Made by a program: the position numbers and the translations under genes. The notes under the pieces were generated by a model that saw only the letters and a list, made by a program, of their open reading frames with translations, had not been told where the DNA came from and ran no database searches. From the NCBI RefSeq assembly GCF_000755145.1, contig NZ_CP009228.1, positions 1,845,694 through 1,909,693 of the forward strand: DNA of 64,000 nucleotides, written 5' to 3'. Below, piece by piece: positions 1 through 8,754 of the stretch (its first letter is position 1; the number at the start of each line of letters is the position of its first letter). This DNA is from Treponema putidum. Its GTDB lineage: Bacteria > Spirochaetota > Spirochaetia > Treponematales > Treponemataceae.

Positions 1-60
1 AAATATTATGTTCAAGAAGAATCTTTAGATTTAACGGAGGCTTTGCAGGATGAAAATTAA
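1..60 (+). CDS. cdaA: C-terminal end of an upstream gene, probably diadenylate cyclase CdaA (partial)
   Basis: Frame 1 is open from the first base to a TAA at 58-60 and encodes 19 residues (KYYVQEESLDLTEALQDEN). It overlaps the start of cdaR by 11 bases, as expected for a coupled operon. CdaR (YbbR) genes normally follow cdaA, the membrane diadenylate cyclase that makes c-di-AMP. The name rests only on this gene order; the fragment itself has no diagnostic motif. Confidence 0.5.
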   Translation, partial: KYYVQEESLDLTEALQDEN

Positions 61-1006
61 AAAGATATTTGACCTCGTAACTGAAAATTGGCTTGCAAAG
101 GTTATAAGTTTTGCCCTTGCTATAGTGCTGGTACAGCTCTACAAGGGAAGCCTTTTAGAAAAAAAGTATTTTTATGTTCCTCTTGTAATAGAAAATTCGG
201 GAGACCTTGTTCCGGCTGTTAATATTCCGAGGCTGGTCAAGGTTTCGGTTTGGGGAGATTCGACGGTTATAGCTCCGATTATGGAAGAGCATATTTCAGC
301 CTATATGGACTTATCTTCAATTACAAGCCGGGGCGAATACCGTATTCCTATTCAAGCAAAATTAAAAGGTCTAGCTTCAGATGTAACTGATTTTGAAATT
401 TCGGTTGATCCGTCTGACATAAAATTAATCCTAGAAGAAAGTTTATCTAAGAGGGTAAACGTACGCTTAAATTTAGGAGGCGAACCTGCAGAAAATTATG
501 AGGTGTATGAAAGGGATGTAGATCCTGCAACCGTCGAAATAAAGGGGCCTCAATCTGTGGTTTCACAAATTGAAGAAATGCTGACCAACAGTGTACAAAT
601 AGATAAGCGCAAAACAGGGTTTTCAGGCTATGTGGATGTATTTGCTTCAAATCCTCTTGTTTCCGTAGTAGGGACTTCCAGAATTGCTTATTCAATTAAG
701 ATACGCGAGATAGTAAGTATTCAAACTTATGGCGAACTTAATTTGTATTTTGATAATTTAAATAATAACCTTGAAGTGGTTTCAGATATAGCTGCCGGTA
801 ATGTAACAGTCAGAGGTGCTAAGTCCGCAATTGCATCATGGGTTCCTCCTGAAAATGTATTGAGGGTTAATTGTTCAAATATAATTCTACCGGGAATTTA
901 TAGTCTCCCCGTGCAGGCCGTTGTTCCAGGAAAACTTTCTCTTATAGATGCAAACCCAAAAAACATTCAGTTTGAAGTTAAACAAAAAGAAGAGCCTTCC
1001 GAATAA
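50..1006 (+). CDS. cdaR: CdaR-like YbbR-domain regulator of diadenylate cyclase
   Basis: A 318-residue protein with one N-terminal membrane segment (about residues 13-32) followed by an extracytoplasmic part made of about four YbbR-type beta repeats, recognisable by repeated V.V.L..P..V.V.G patterns (for example VEIKGPQSVVSQI near residue 163). YbbR proteins such as CdaR bind and modulate the membrane cyclase CdaA, which makes c-di-AMP. The gene overlaps the end of an upstream reading frame and its stop shares a base with the start of acpS (TAATG), so the three are probably translationally coupled. The family is clear; the regulatory role is by homology. Confidence 0.85.
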   Translation: MKIKKIFDLVTENWLAKVISFALAIVLVQLYKGSLLEKKYFYVPLVIENSGDLVPAVNIPRLVKVSVWGDSTVIAPIMEEHISAYMDLSSITSRGEYRIPIQAKLKGLASDVTDFEISVDPSDIKLILEESLSKRVNVRLNLGGEPAENYEVYERDVDPATVEIKGPQSVVSQIEEMLTNSVQIDKRKTGFSGYVDVFASNPLVSVVGTSRIAYSIKIREIVSIQTYGELNLYFDNLNNNLEVVSDIAAGNVTVRGAKSAIASWVPPENVLRVNCSNIILPGIYSLPVQAVVPGKLSLIDANPKNIQFEVKQKEEPSE

Positions 1007-1383
1007 TGATACTCGGCCTTGGTATAGACATAGTTGAAGTTTCCCGCATTGAAAAATGGCTGAATGATGAAAAGCTCCTTCAAAGGTTTTTTAATAAAGA
1101 AGAAATTGAGTATGTGCTTTCTAAGGAGAATGGAGCAGCACGTTCCTTAGCTGTCCGCTTTGCAGCAAAGGAAGCCTTTGGAAAGGCTCTCGGAACGGGC
1201 TTATCAGGTATAGAGCTTAAAGATATAGTTGTTGTAAACGATAAAACGGGGAGGCCTTTTTTAAAACTTTCCGGTACTGCCCTTCAAGCCTTAAATAAAA
1301 AAGGCGGGAAAGCTGTTCATATTTCATTAAGTCATGAAAAAGCTACCGCCGCCGCCGTTGTTGTAATAGAAGGCTTGTTTTAA
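1006..1383 (+). CDS. acpS: holo-[acyl-carrier-protein] synthase
   Basis: A 125-residue phosphopantetheinyl transferase of AcpS type that moves 4'-phosphopantetheine from CoA to the acyl carrier protein serine. The N-terminus GLGIDIVEVSRIEK carries the Mg-binding aspartate (D8), and RFAAKEAFGKALGTG near residue 50 carries the second conserved acidic residue and lysine. Length is typical of the family. The ATG overlaps the cdaR stop by one base, so translation is probably coupled to cdaR. A spacer of about 90 bases with its own promoter separates it from the next gene. Confidence 0.95.
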   Translation: MILGLGIDIVEVSRIEKWLNDEKLLQRFFNKEEIEYVLSKENGAARSLAVRFAAKEAFGKALGTGLSGIELKDIVVVNDKTGRPFLKLSGTALQALNKKGGKAVHISLSHEKATAAAVVVIEGLF

Positions 1384-1409
1384 GGGTGCAAATGCTTATA
1401 ATTGCCGTG

Positions 1410-1438
1410 TTGACATGATTTTAATATATGAATAAAAT
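1410..1438 (+). promoter_or_regulatory. sigma70-type promoter for the UPF0597 gene
   Basis: TTGACA at 1410-1415 and TAAAAT at 1433-1438 are separated by 17 bases. The predicted start near 1445 gives a leader of about 27 bases that includes the TTGGAGA ribosome binding site before the ATG at 1472. Confidence 0.65.
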
Positions 1439-1471
1439 ATTCGGGTTATAATTTTAATTTGGAGAAAAAGT

Positions 1472-2767
1472 ATGAGCTTAGATAAATCAAAGCATGAAAA
1501 GTATGTTCAAATTCTAAGAGAAGAATTGGTTCCGGCCCTTGGATGTACGGAGCCTATTGCTATTGCTTACACGGCTGCCAATTTACGAAAAATCATGGGA
1601 GGCGTTCCCGATGAAATCTTAATCGAGAGCAGCGGTAATATTATTAAAAATGCAAAGTCGGTTATTGTACCGAATACCGGCGGAATGAAGGGAATGGAAG
1701 CCTCCGCCTGGATAGGTCTTATCGGAGGAAATGCCGATAAGGGTTTGGAGGTACTAGCCGATGTTACCGATGAGCATGTAAAACAGGCTCATAAATATTT
1801 AGCTAAGGGCTGCACCAAACTTAAGCTAATGGATACACCTGCAAGTCTTCATATAAGGATTACGGGCAAACTAAACGGAGATACCGGAGTCGCCGAGCTC
1901 ATTCACCAGCATACGAATATCGTACTTCTAAAAAAGAATGACGAAATTATCTTTGAAAAGCCTTTTAGCTTGGAGTCTGCCGCAGGTGCTTTAACCGATA
2001 GAACTTGTTTAAACGTAAAAGATATTTTGGAATTTGCAGACACGGTTCCGGTTGATGAAGTTTCTCCCATCATTATGAGACAGGTTGAATATAATATGAG
2101 AGTTTCAGAGGACGGCTTAAAAACTTCCTACGGAATTGAAACGGGAAAAAATATTTTAAAATATAACCAGAGGAAGGGCGATAATTTTTCGGTTAAGGTT
2201 CAAGCGGAAGGTGAAGTCGCAGCAGCCTCCGATGCCCGTATGTGCGGCTGTTCTTATCCGGTTATTACCAATTCGGGAAGCGGTAATCAGGGCTTAGCCG
2301 TTTCCGTACCTGTAGTTGTATATGCCCGTGAAAATAAGTTAAGCGAAGAAAAACTAATCCGCTGTTTGATTGTAAGCAATCTTTTAGCCATTCACCAAAA
2401 AACCGGAATAGGCAGACTTTCTGCTTATTGCGGTGCGGTAACTGCCGGAGCTGCTTGCGCTGCTGCAATTACCTATATGAAGGGCGGCTCTTATGAACAG
2501 ATTTGCGGAACAATAGTCAATACTCTGGGTACCGTATCGGGAATCCTTTGTGACGGAGCCAAGCAGTCATGTGCCGCTAAAATAGCTTCTGCCTTGGACT
2601 CGGCTCTTTTTTCTCACGAGCTTGCTATGGACGGAAACTTCTTTGCAGGCGGTGACGGCATAGTCAAGGACGATATCGAAAAAACCATAGCCGGCATCGG
2701 CGTTGTTGCAGCCCAAGGTATGCGCAAAACCGACGAAGTTGTATTACAGGTTATGCTTAAAGACTAA
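1472..2767 (+). CDS. UPF0597 / L-cysteine desulfidase (serine dehydratase alpha-like) family protein
   Basis: A 431-residue cytoplasmic protein of the UPF0597 (YhaM/CyuA) family, related to the alpha subunit of iron-sulfur L-serine dehydratases. Visible hallmarks are the N-terminal ALGCTEPIAIAY, the cysteine loop DARMCGCSYPVITNSGSGNQG near residue 255 and the glycine-rich SAYCGAVTAGAACAAA; the conserved cysteines probably ligate an Fe-S cluster. Characterised members release sulfide, pyruvate and ammonia from L-cysteine, which fits an amino-acid-fermenting organism that also has cystalysin-type lyases. Substrate (cysteine or serine) cannot be decided from sequence. It has its own promoter and ends 4 bases into the convergent pbpC. 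Confidence 0.8.
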   Translation: MSLDKSKHEKYVQILREELVPALGCTEPIAIAYTAANLRKIMGGVPDEILIESSGNIIKNAKSVIVPNTGGMKGMEASAWIGLIGGNADKGLEVLADVTDEHVKQAHKYLAKGCTKLKLMDTPASLHIRITGKLNGDTGVAELIHQHTNIVLLKKNDEIIFEKPFSLESAAGALTDRTCLNVKDILEFADTVPVDEVSPIIMRQVEYNMRVSEDGLKTSYGIETGKNILKYNQRKGDNFSVKVQAEGEVAAASDARMCGCSYPVITNSGSGNQGLAVSVPVVVYARENKLSEEKLIRCLIVSNLLAIHQKTGIGRLSAYCGAVTAGAACAAAITYMKGGSYEQICGTIVNTLGTVSGILCDGAKQSCAAKIASALDSALFSHELAMDGNFFAGGDGIVKDDIEKTIAGIGVVAAQGMRKTDEVVLQVMLKD

Positions 2768-5121
2768 TTTTCATTTAGAACATAAAAAATTCTTTTGCGG
2801 GTATTTCCCCTGTTGTCCGTAAGGGTCAGCTCATGTCGGCCCTTAAGGGTACCTCTTCGACCAGACTTTAGAGGCTGAATTTTCATTTGGTGATAGGATT
2901 TTGTGCTTCCTAAATATTCTCCGTCCAAATCCCAGTAGATTACAGCTTCGGGGTTTTTATGGGCGGCTTCTGCGACCAATGCCCCAAAAGAGCCGTCAAG
3001 TTCCGTGGGAATATAAACTGATGTTCCGTCTTCGGGAAATAGAATTTCAAACTCGCCTGCATTTGATGCCGTACTTTCGGGAAGCCACTGGGGGAGGGAT
3101 TTATATTCCGGATGCCCCTGCTTATAAAAATATTCTGCAGCTGCCGGAAGGACGAACCTATTTTCTATTTTAGGTAATTCGTTTATATCGTTTGCCTTAA
3201 CTTGAAACTTGCCGTCAGGACTTAAAGATACCTTTTTACAATAAGGGCAGGTGCTTTGGGTATGAGCGTGTATAGGCTTTAAAACAGCCTTTGTGTTTTT
3301 ACAAAATTCTCCTGCGGGGTAACCCGAGTCTGCACAAGTTTTTATAAATTCAAAATCTTTTAATTCTTTTTCGGGCCAGTCCGATTTTGGCAAGATATTA
3401 AAAATTTCAAATAGGATTGGAGCGGCCAGTTTTGTGCTTGTAATCTCAGGCCTTCCTTCTCCCGAAGCATTGCCGCACCAAACGCCTACGGAATATTTAG
3501 GCGTAATTCCTATAGTCCAAGCATCCTTGTTCCCGTAACTGGTTCCTGTCTTCCATGCAATTTTTTGATTTTGTGCATAGAGCTGCCAGATAGCTTCTTC
3601 TTCCGGCCTGTTCCCTTCGGTAAGCACATCCATTGTTATTCTGCAGGCTCCCGAAGAAAAAGGAAATTTTTCGTCAAGTTTGTTTTGAGCTCTCAGCATC
3701 ATCTTTCGATAAGTGTTTGTAATTTCGTATAGGCTTATTTCTCCTCCTCCTAAAATCAGAGGAAGTCCGTATTCGTCGGCCGAACGGTTAAATGTGGTAA
3801 AGCCTGATCTTTTTAAGATATCCAAAAAGGCCGGTATTGTAAATTCACGCAGGGCTCTTATAAACGGAATGTTTAAAGAATAAGAAAGAGCCTTGCGGGC
3901 AGGAACAGCTCCAGAGTATGTGTAGTTACTGTTTTGAGGTGTGTAGCCTGCAATCTTTGTCGGAATATCTATGAGGAGTTGGTCCGGTAAAATCATTCCC
4001 GCATCCAGCATTGCCGCAAACAAAAAGGGTTTTAACAAGCTCCCCGAACTCCGCCTTGCATAAATCATATCGACATGTTCGTTTTTTGCATCGGCATTGT
4101 TAAGCCCTGTGTTTCCTATATAGGCTAGAGTTTTTCCCGTTTCGGTGTCTAAAACTAAAACGGCTGTATTATAAACACCGCTTGAAAGATTTCTTTTAAA
4201 ATGATGATCTGCAATTTCAAAAATTATTTCCTGTAAAGAATAATCCAAACTGCTTATATTTTTTTGATCGGTACTTTTTGTTTTTAAAAACTCAAGGTAG
4301 TGATAAGCCTTTTGCGGAAGAGCTTTAGGTTTATCGGGAACAGGTTCTGCGACGGAAAGACTGTAGGTTTCCTTATCGATTTTTTTTTGTAAAAAAAGAT
4401 TGTACAAGAGCCTGTCCCTCTTTTCTTTTAAAATTTCGGATTCTTTTCCCGGGCGAACCAAAGAGGGCTGATTGGGAAGGACTGCAAGGCAGGCGGCTTC
4501 CGCCCATGTTAAATCTTCAGGCCCCCTTCCGAAATACCTCCATGAGGCGGCTTCAAGGCCTACAACATTTCCGCCGTATGGTGCATGGGATGAGTAAAGA
4601 TTAAGAATATCTTCTTTTGAATAGGAAAGCTCCAAAAAAAGAGATAAAAAACTTTCCCTAAGTTTTTGCTTAAAGTTTCTTACCGGTTTTTTTTCTGAAA
4701 GACGGTCTGAAAGACGGTCTGAAAGACGGTCTGAAAGACGGTCTGAGAGACGGGAGGTTTGCATTGTAATTGTAGAAGCTCCCGAAATTATTTTTCCTTT
4801 TAGAACATTTTCAACTGCTGCCCTAAAAACCGAAAGAGGGTCTATCCCAAAATGAAAATAAAAATTTTTATCTTCATAGGTAAGTAGAGCTTCCCTGTAT
4901 TTTTCAGGCAGCTTTGAGCTTTGAGGAAATCTCCACTGCCCGTCACTTGCAGCCGATGCACCTAAAAGTTTTCCGTCGGAGCTGTAAAGAGTAAAAGAAT
5001 AATCAACTTTAAAATTCGGTGTAAAAAAAAGTATTAAAAATAAAACTATCAGGCCGGAAGTAAAGGCCGGAATCAGGGCCTTAAAAATTTTTTTTATCGG
5101 CAGTTCTTTTGGAAAATTCAT
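2764..5121 (-). CDS. pbpC: penicillin-binding protein 1C (bifunctional transglycosylase/transpeptidase)
   Basis: A 785-residue class A PBP of the 1C type that polymerises and cross-links peptidoglycan. Order: membrane anchor (about residues 10-32), glycosyltransferase 51 domain with YEDKNFYFHFGID and the ITMQ motif, transpeptidase with SLLK (active serine), SLN and KTGTS, then the C-terminal BiPBP_C domain preceded by a CPYC pair. The ATG at 5121 is preferred to an in-frame start at 5169 because GGAG lies 8 bases before it. An in-frame 12-bp repeat adds about five SDRL units inside the glycosyltransferase domain around residues 123-143, just after the ITMQ motif. The gene is convergent with its neighbour and transcribed alone. 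Confidence 0.92.
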   Translation of the reverse strand: MNFPKELPIKKIFKALIPAFTSGLIVLFLILFFTPNFKVDYSFTLYSSDGKLLGASAASDGQWRFPQSSKLPEKYREALLTYEDKNFYFHFGIDPLSVFRAAVENVLKGKIISGASTITMQTSRLSDRLSDRLSDRLSDRLSEKKPVRNFKQKLRESFLSLFLELSYSKEDILNLYSSHAPYGGNVVGLEAASWRYFGRGPEDLTWAEAACLAVLPNQPSLVRPGKESEILKEKRDRLLYNLFLQKKIDKETYSLSVAEPVPDKPKALPQKAYHYLEFLKTKSTDQKNISSLDYSLQEIIFEIADHHFKRNLSSGVYNTAVLVLDTETGKTLAYIGNTGLNNADAKNEHVDMIYARRSSGSLLKPFLFAAMLDAGMILPDQLLIDIPTKIAGYTPQNSNYTYSGAVPARKALSYSLNIPFIRALREFTIPAFLDILKRSGFTTFNRSADEYGLPLILGGGEISLYEITNTYRKMMLRAQNKLDEKFPFSSGACRITMDVLTEGNRPEEEAIWQLYAQNQKIAWKTGTSYGNKDAWTIGITPKYSVGVWCGNASGEGRPEITSTKLAAPILFEIFNILPKSDWPEKELKDFEFIKTCADSGYPAGEFCKNTKAVLKPIHAHTQSTCPYCKKVSLSPDGKFQVKANDINELPKIENRFVLPAAAEYFYKQGHPEYKSLPQWLPESTASNAGEFEILFPEDGTSVYIPTELDGSFGALVAEAAHKNPEAVIYWDLDGEYLGSTKSYHQMKIQPLKSGRRGTLKGRHELTLTDNRGNTRKRIFYVLNEN
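4694..4753. repeat. five-unit 12-bp in-frame tandem repeat inside pbpC
   Basis: TCTGAAAGACGG is repeated head to tail: four identical copies at 4694-4741 and a fifth with one change (GAGAGACGG) at 4742-4753. On the coding strand it encodes repeated SDRL tetrapeptides. Because the unit is a multiple of three, copy-number change would alter protein length without a frameshift. Confidence 0.95.
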
Positions 5122-5205
5122 TTTTAAGTCTCCGCGGGAGATTATAGCATAAGGAAAGGTTGAGGACAAGCATAACAGCGTTTTAACGTGAGGAAATTTG
5201 TATAC

Positions 5206-5234
5206 TTGACTATTTTTTTCATTTTCGATATAAT
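5206..5234 (+). promoter_or_regulatory. sigma70-type promoter of the infC-rpmI-rplT operon
   Basis: TTGACT (5206-5211) and a perfect TATAAT (5229-5234) with a 17-base spacer. Predicted start is near 5241, giving a leader of about 49 bases before the infC UUG start. It rules out the in-frame GTG at 5188 as an infC start. Confidence 0.85.
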
Positions 5235-5289
5235 TAACCTTAAAATTTTATTATATCGCACACTTAGGAAATGTGCAGAAGGAGAATCG

Positions 5290-5817
5290 TTGGCTGAAGT
5301 AAAAGGTTTGCGGGTAAATGATCAAATCCGCGTAAGAGAGGTTAGGTTAATCGGGGTTAATGGAGAACAAGCAGGTATTGTTCCCACTATTGAGGCTGTA
5401 AAAATGGCCGCAGAAGCCGGGCTTGACCTTGTTGAAGTTGCACCTACCGCGAAGCCTCCGGTTTGCAAAATAATAGATTACGGTAAGTATAGATTTCAAA
5501 TGGAGAAAAAGCTCCGTGACTCCAAGAAAAATCAAAAGCAGCAGATGATGAGAGAAATCAGAATGCAGCCTAAGATACACGACCATGATCTTGAGTTTAA
5601 ATCTGCACATATTAAAAAATTTCTTGAGGGCGGCGATAAAGTAAAAGTAACCGTGCGTTTTTGGGGACGCGAACTTGCTCATACTGAGCTCGGTTATGAA
5701 GTTTTAAACAAGGTTTTGGAAAAACTGGGGGGTGAAGAAGCCTGTACCCTCGAGAAAAAACCTGCTATGGAAGGACGGACGATGTCTATGACATTGAGTC
5801 CCAAACAAAAGAAATAA
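5290..5817 (+). CDS. infC: translation initiation factor IF-3
   Basis: A 175-residue IF-3, which binds the 30S subunit and monitors start-codon selection. The N-domain begins [21 protein letters not shown], and the C-domain carries the [21 protein letters not shown]-type segment and ends in TMSLSPKQKK-like basic residues. The start is taken as TTG at 5290, five bases after GGAG; the longer frame back to 5188 would begin upstream of the promoter and add a non-homologous hydrophobic stretch. A rare start codon is usual for infC and is part of IF-3 autoregulation in other bacteria. It heads the infC-rpmI-rplT operon. Confidence 0.95.
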   Translation: MAEVKGLRVNDQIRVREVRLIGVNGEQAGIVPTIEAVKMAAEAGLDLVEVAPTAKPPVCKIIDYGKYRFQMEKKLRDSKKNQKQQMMREIRMQPKIHDHDLEFKSAHIKKFLEGGDKVKVTVRFWGRELAHTELGYEVLNKVLEKLGGEEACTLEKKPAMEGRTMSMTLSPKQKK

Positions 5818-5842
5818 GCTTATAATAAATTTGGAGGTACTT

Positions 5843-6043
5843 ATGCCTAAGATGAAGAGCAAAAGGGCTGCTAAAAAAAGATTTTCTCTTACTGCAAACG
5901 GTAAGGTAAAATACAAGCAGATGAACAAGGGTCATATTATGACTAAAAAATCTCAAAAACGGGTACGCCGTCTTAAGAAATCGGCCATTCTTTCAGAGGC
6001 TGACAGTATAAAAATGAGAAAGCAGTTATTGCCCTATGGTTAA
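5843..6043 (+). CDS. rpmI: 50S ribosomal protein L35
   Basis: A 66-residue very basic protein beginning MPKMKSKRAAKKRFSLT and containing GHIMTKKSQKRVRRLKK, the L35 signature. The ATG at 5843 follows GGAGGTACTT; an in-frame TTG 12 bases upstream lies on the ribosome binding site and is rejected. It sits 25 bases after infC and 30 before rplT, the standard order. Confidence 0.97.
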   Translation: MPKMKSKRAAKKRFSLTANGKVKYKQMNKGHIMTKKSQKRVRRLKKSAILSEADSIKMRKQLLPYG

Positions 6044-6073
6044 TTTATTTGAAATAGAAGTCAGGAGTTTATA

Positions 6074-6433
6074 ATGTCAAGATCAACAAGCAGTGATAGA
6101 AGAATTACAAGAAGAAAAGCTATATTAAAGCAAGCCAAGGGCTTTAGAGGCCGACGGGGTACTAACTTTAAGGCAGCCCGGGATGCCGTACGGAAGGCCC
6201 TTCTCCACAGCTATGTAGGAAGAAAAGATAAAAAAAGCGATATGAGGCAGATATGGATTACCCGTATCAATGCAGCCGTTAGAGCTGAGGGTATTACCTA
6301 TTCACGCTTTATTGCCGGAATGAACAAGGCCGGAATCCAATTAAACAGAAAGGCCCTTTCAAACATGGCTATCGAAGACCCTACCGCTTTTAAGGCTGTT
6401 GTGGAAGCTTCAAAAAAAGCTTTAGGAGTCTAA
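6074..6433 (+). CDS. rplT: 50S ribosomal protein L20
   Basis: A 119-residue L20 that binds 23S rRNA early in 50S assembly. The basic N-terminal extension includes [18 protein letters not shown], and the globular part has [20 protein letters not shown] and the [13 protein letters not shown] segment. In other bacteria L20 represses its own operon; no L20-binding mimic was recognised in the leader here. The next gene starts one base after the stop. Confidence 0.97.
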   Translation: MSRSTSSDRRITRRKAILKQAKGFRGRRGTNFKAARDAVRKALLHSYVGRKDKKSDMRQIWITRINAAVRAEGITYSRFIAGMNKAGIQLNRKALSNMAIEDPTAFKAVVEASKKALGV

Positions 6434-6434
6434 T

Positions 6435-6893
6435 ATGCTCAATCTCGATCAGGTAAGGCTCCTTGAAAACAAGGTAGAAAGGGCTGTACAGATGATAAAA
6501 AGCCTTCATACCGAAAAAGATGCTCTAAAAAAGGAAATTGAAGTTAGAGATAAACGTATTTCCGAATTGGAGAAACTTATAGTAACTTTTAAGGATGATC
6601 AATCCAAGATCGAGGAAGGAATCATCAACGCACTTAATCAATTAAGTGCGTTTGAGGATGCCTCTTATGTAAAAAAACATGAAATGAGGCCTGCGGCCTC
6701 GGAATTTGAAACCTCTGCCCCTGTTTCTGTCGGCTCCGGATCAGAGACTTTTTCTGCACCGATTCCTAAAAAAGAACAAACAGCACAAGAAAGCGGCTTA
6801 ACGGAAGAACCTGTTTCCGATAATCTTCAAAAAGACCTTGATGATGTACTGGGACAATCCTCCGATACAAGTAAACAGATGGATATATTTTAG
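6435..6893 (+). CDS. coiled-coil protein preceding zapA (possible cell-division partner)
   Basis: A 152-residue protein. Residues 1-75 are a heptad-rich coiled coil (LENKVERAVQMIKSLHTEKD and following); the rest is low-complexity, acidic and Ser/Pro-rich and probably disordered, ending in KQMDIF. No family was recognised with certainty. The position immediately before zapA and the short coiled-coil design recall ZapB-like or other ZapA-partner proteins, but this is inference. It is tightly packed between rplT and zapA and so is probably transcribed with both. Confidence 0.7.
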   Translation: MLNLDQVRLLENKVERAVQMIKSLHTEKDALKKEIEVRDKRISELEKLIVTFKDDQSKIEEGIINALNQLSAFEDASYVKKHEMRPAASEFETSAPVSVGSGSETFSAPIPKKEQTAQESGLTEEPVSDNLQKDLDDVLGQSSDTSKQMDIF

Positions 6894-6899
6894 GTAAAA

Positions 6900-7199
6900 A
6901 TGAGCAAAGGGCAATTAAATATAGACTTACTGGGAACTTCCTTTGCAATTCAAGCCAATGAAACGGATGAATATCTAAATCAAATTTATAATCACTATTT
7001 AAATGTTTTAGACCAAGTGAGGCAAAGTTCTAAGGTTACCGATCCTTTAAAACTTGCCATACTTGCAGGTATTTTGATTACCGACGAATTATACAAGGAA
7101 GAATTTTCGGAACAAAATTCCGACGAGCTAATCAAAAAAGCTTTTGATATAGAAAAATCCGCTATGAGGATGATCGAAAAAATCAATGAGGTAATATGA
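6900..7199 (+). CDS. zapA: cell division protein ZapA
   Basis: A 99-residue ZapA, which binds and bundles FtsZ filaments at the division ring. The N-terminal strand-turn pattern (LNIDLLGTSFAIQANETDEYLNQI) and the C-terminal coiled coil fit the family, as does the length. It begins 7 bases after the coiled-coil gene and overlaps the next gene by 4 bases (ATGA), so it belongs to the ribosomal-protein operon tail. Confidence 0.8.
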   Translation: MSKGQLNIDLLGTSFAIQANETDEYLNQIYNHYLNVLDQVRQSSKVTDPLKLAILAGILITDELYKEEFSEQNSDELIKKAFDIEKSAMRMIEKINEVI

Positions 7200-7645
7200 A
7201 AATCTGGGTGGATGCAGATTCATGCCCCGTTAGAATAAGGCAGATTACGGCCAATGCAGGAAACCGCCTAAAAATACCTGTAATTTTTGCAGCAAACAGG
7301 AAAATACCCGTACCTAAGAGTAAAAACATAAGCATGGTTGTTACTGAAAATACCGAACAATCGGCCGATTTATACATAACCGAAAATTCGGCTGAGGGAG
7401 ATTTGGCTATAACCAGAGATATTCCATTAGCAAAAATATTGGTAGATAAGGGGCTTTATGTGATAAATGACAGAGGAACTCGTTTTACCCGTGAGAACAT
7501 AAATACCTACCTATCTGCAAGGAATTTTATGTATGAATTACAGGCCAACGGACTCGCTCCCGAAAAAACAAACTCTTTCGGTAAAAAAGAGATTCAAAAA
7601 TTTTCAAATCTTTTAGACAGTCTTTTGACTAAAGCCTTAAAATAA
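7196..7645 (+). CDS. YaiI/YqxD (UPF0178, DUF188) family protein
   Basis: A 149-residue protein that begins KIWVDADSCPVRIRQI and contains LAITRDIPLAKILVDKG and NDRGTRFTRENI, the hallmarks of the UPF0178 family, a PIN/NYN-like nuclease fold with conserved aspartates. No reaction has been established for the family as far as I know. Start overlaps zapA by 4 bases. Confidence 0.88.
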   Translation: MKIWVDADSCPVRIRQITANAGNRLKIPVIFAANRKIPVPKSKNISMVVTENTEQSADLYITENSAEGDLAITRDIPLAKILVDKGLYVINDRGTRFTRENINTYLSARNFMYELQANGLAPEKTNSFGKKEIQKFSNLLDSLLTKALK

Positions 7646-7675
7646 GGTGCTTTTAGCTCAGAATTTTAGTCCTTA

Positions 7676-7704
7676 TTGTACTTTTAGGGGAAAAATGGTA
7701 TTAT
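7676..7704 (+). promoter_or_regulatory. promoter predicting a leaderless mRNA for the 7711 lipoprotein gene
   Basis: TTGTAC (7676-7681), a 17-base spacer and TATTAT (7699-7704). Seven bases on lies the A of the ATG at 7711. No ribosome binding site is close: the only purine block, AGGGG, ends about 20 bases upstream of the ATG. Confidence 0.6.
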
Positions 7705-7710
7705 AACCGG

Positions 7711-8754
7711 ATGAAAAATAAATTTATTTTAATGTTAATGCTTTGCCTTATTCTTATAAGCTGTAAACAAGATCCTGATCTTTATTTATATGATGGAATG
7801 GATAACTTAAAAGACGAGCAAAGAACTCTTATTGAAGTATTAAAAAAGGCGGAAAGCAAAGAAATGAGTTTTGCCGTTAAGGATAGAATAGCAAAAAATC
7901 TCAAAGTTAAAAAGAAAAATAAGCTTTTAATTGTATTTTTAAGCTCCCTCATAGAAAACAACCCCGAAGACCCTTATAAGGGCTATTGGCTTTTAATGCT
8001 GGCAAACGAGTACATGGAACAAAAAATGAATGAACCGGCTGCCTATTTTTTTGAAAGAGTTATCAAACTTGATAAAGATATGGAAATTTCAGGAAAGTCC
8101 ATTCAATATCTAAGTTTAAAAAATTTAATAAATATAACCAATGATCCTAAGCGTCTTGTAGAGTATTACTCTCTTTTACTTTCTAACTTTTATGACGACA
8201 TTGATCCTGCTTATTCTTATTTTATGCTTGCACAAAATTACGAAAAGCTAGGAGAATGGAATTTAGCCATTCAAACCTATTCAAAATTTATAGGTCTCGG
8301 ACGCTTTGATTTAATTATTCCAGGTATTCCCGATAATTACGGTTATGCCCGAAAAATCGTAGACTACAGCACTTCGACAAAAAGCTGGACAATGGAAAGC
8401 CTTGATGAACTTTTGTCCATTATTAAGTCGGCAATTCAGAGGAAGGACTATGATACTTTGGAGAGGTACCGTTCAAAGGTAAACTTTTTTTCTATGGCAT
8501 GGAAACAGGAGCTTTCCGATATTTACGGTTCTCCCGATTTTTCTTTAAGAAATTTTATGTACGGAACTTATATAAAAATAGAGCCTGAGATTGACCCTTC
8601 TTCTACACCCTACGAGGCCTACCTTAAAACCTCCGGTTGGAACCAATATTCAAGAATATGGTACCTGTATTTTAGAAAGGTAAATTTTCCGGCAGACCCT
8701 GAAATCCATGGAAGATGGGAATGGGCAGGTATTTACTACGGAGAAAAAATTTAG
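7711..8754 (+). CDS. TPR-type lipoprotein, function unknown
   Basis: A 347-residue protein with a lipoprotein signal (LCLILISCKQ, cysteine near residue 18), so probably anchored to a membrane after lipidation. The mature part is helical with TPR-like repeats (for example YKGYWLLMLANEYMEQKMN and YFMLAQNYEKLGEWNLAIQT). It directly precedes a lytic transglycosylase whose start overlaps its stop by one base, so a role in peptidoglycan turnover or envelope assembly is plausible. No specific family is recognised. The upstream promoter predicts a leaderless message. Confidence 0.85.
   Translation: MKNKFILMLMLCLILISCKQDPDLYLYDGMDNLKDEQRTLIEVLKKAESKEMSFAVKDRIAKNLKVKKKNKLLIVFLSSLIENNPEDPYKGYWLLMLANEYMEQKMNEPAAYFFERVIKLDKDMEISGKSIQYLSLKNLINITNDPKRLVEYYSLLLSNFYDDIDPAYSYFMLAQNYEKLGEWNLAIQTYSKFIGLGRFDLIIPGIPDNYGYARKIVDYSTSTKSWTMESLDELLSIIKSAIQRKDYDTLERYRSKVNFFSMAWKQELSDIYGSPDFSLRNFMYGTYIKIEPEIDPSSTPYEAYLKTSGWNQYSRIWYLYFRKVNFPADPEIHGRWEWAGIYYGEKI

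Noticed and set aside
5188-5289. N-terminal extension of infC from a GTG at 5188
   Set aside because: A consensus promoter (5206-5234) lies inside it and the added residues are hydrophobic and unlike IF-3; TTG at 5290 has a proper ribosome binding site.
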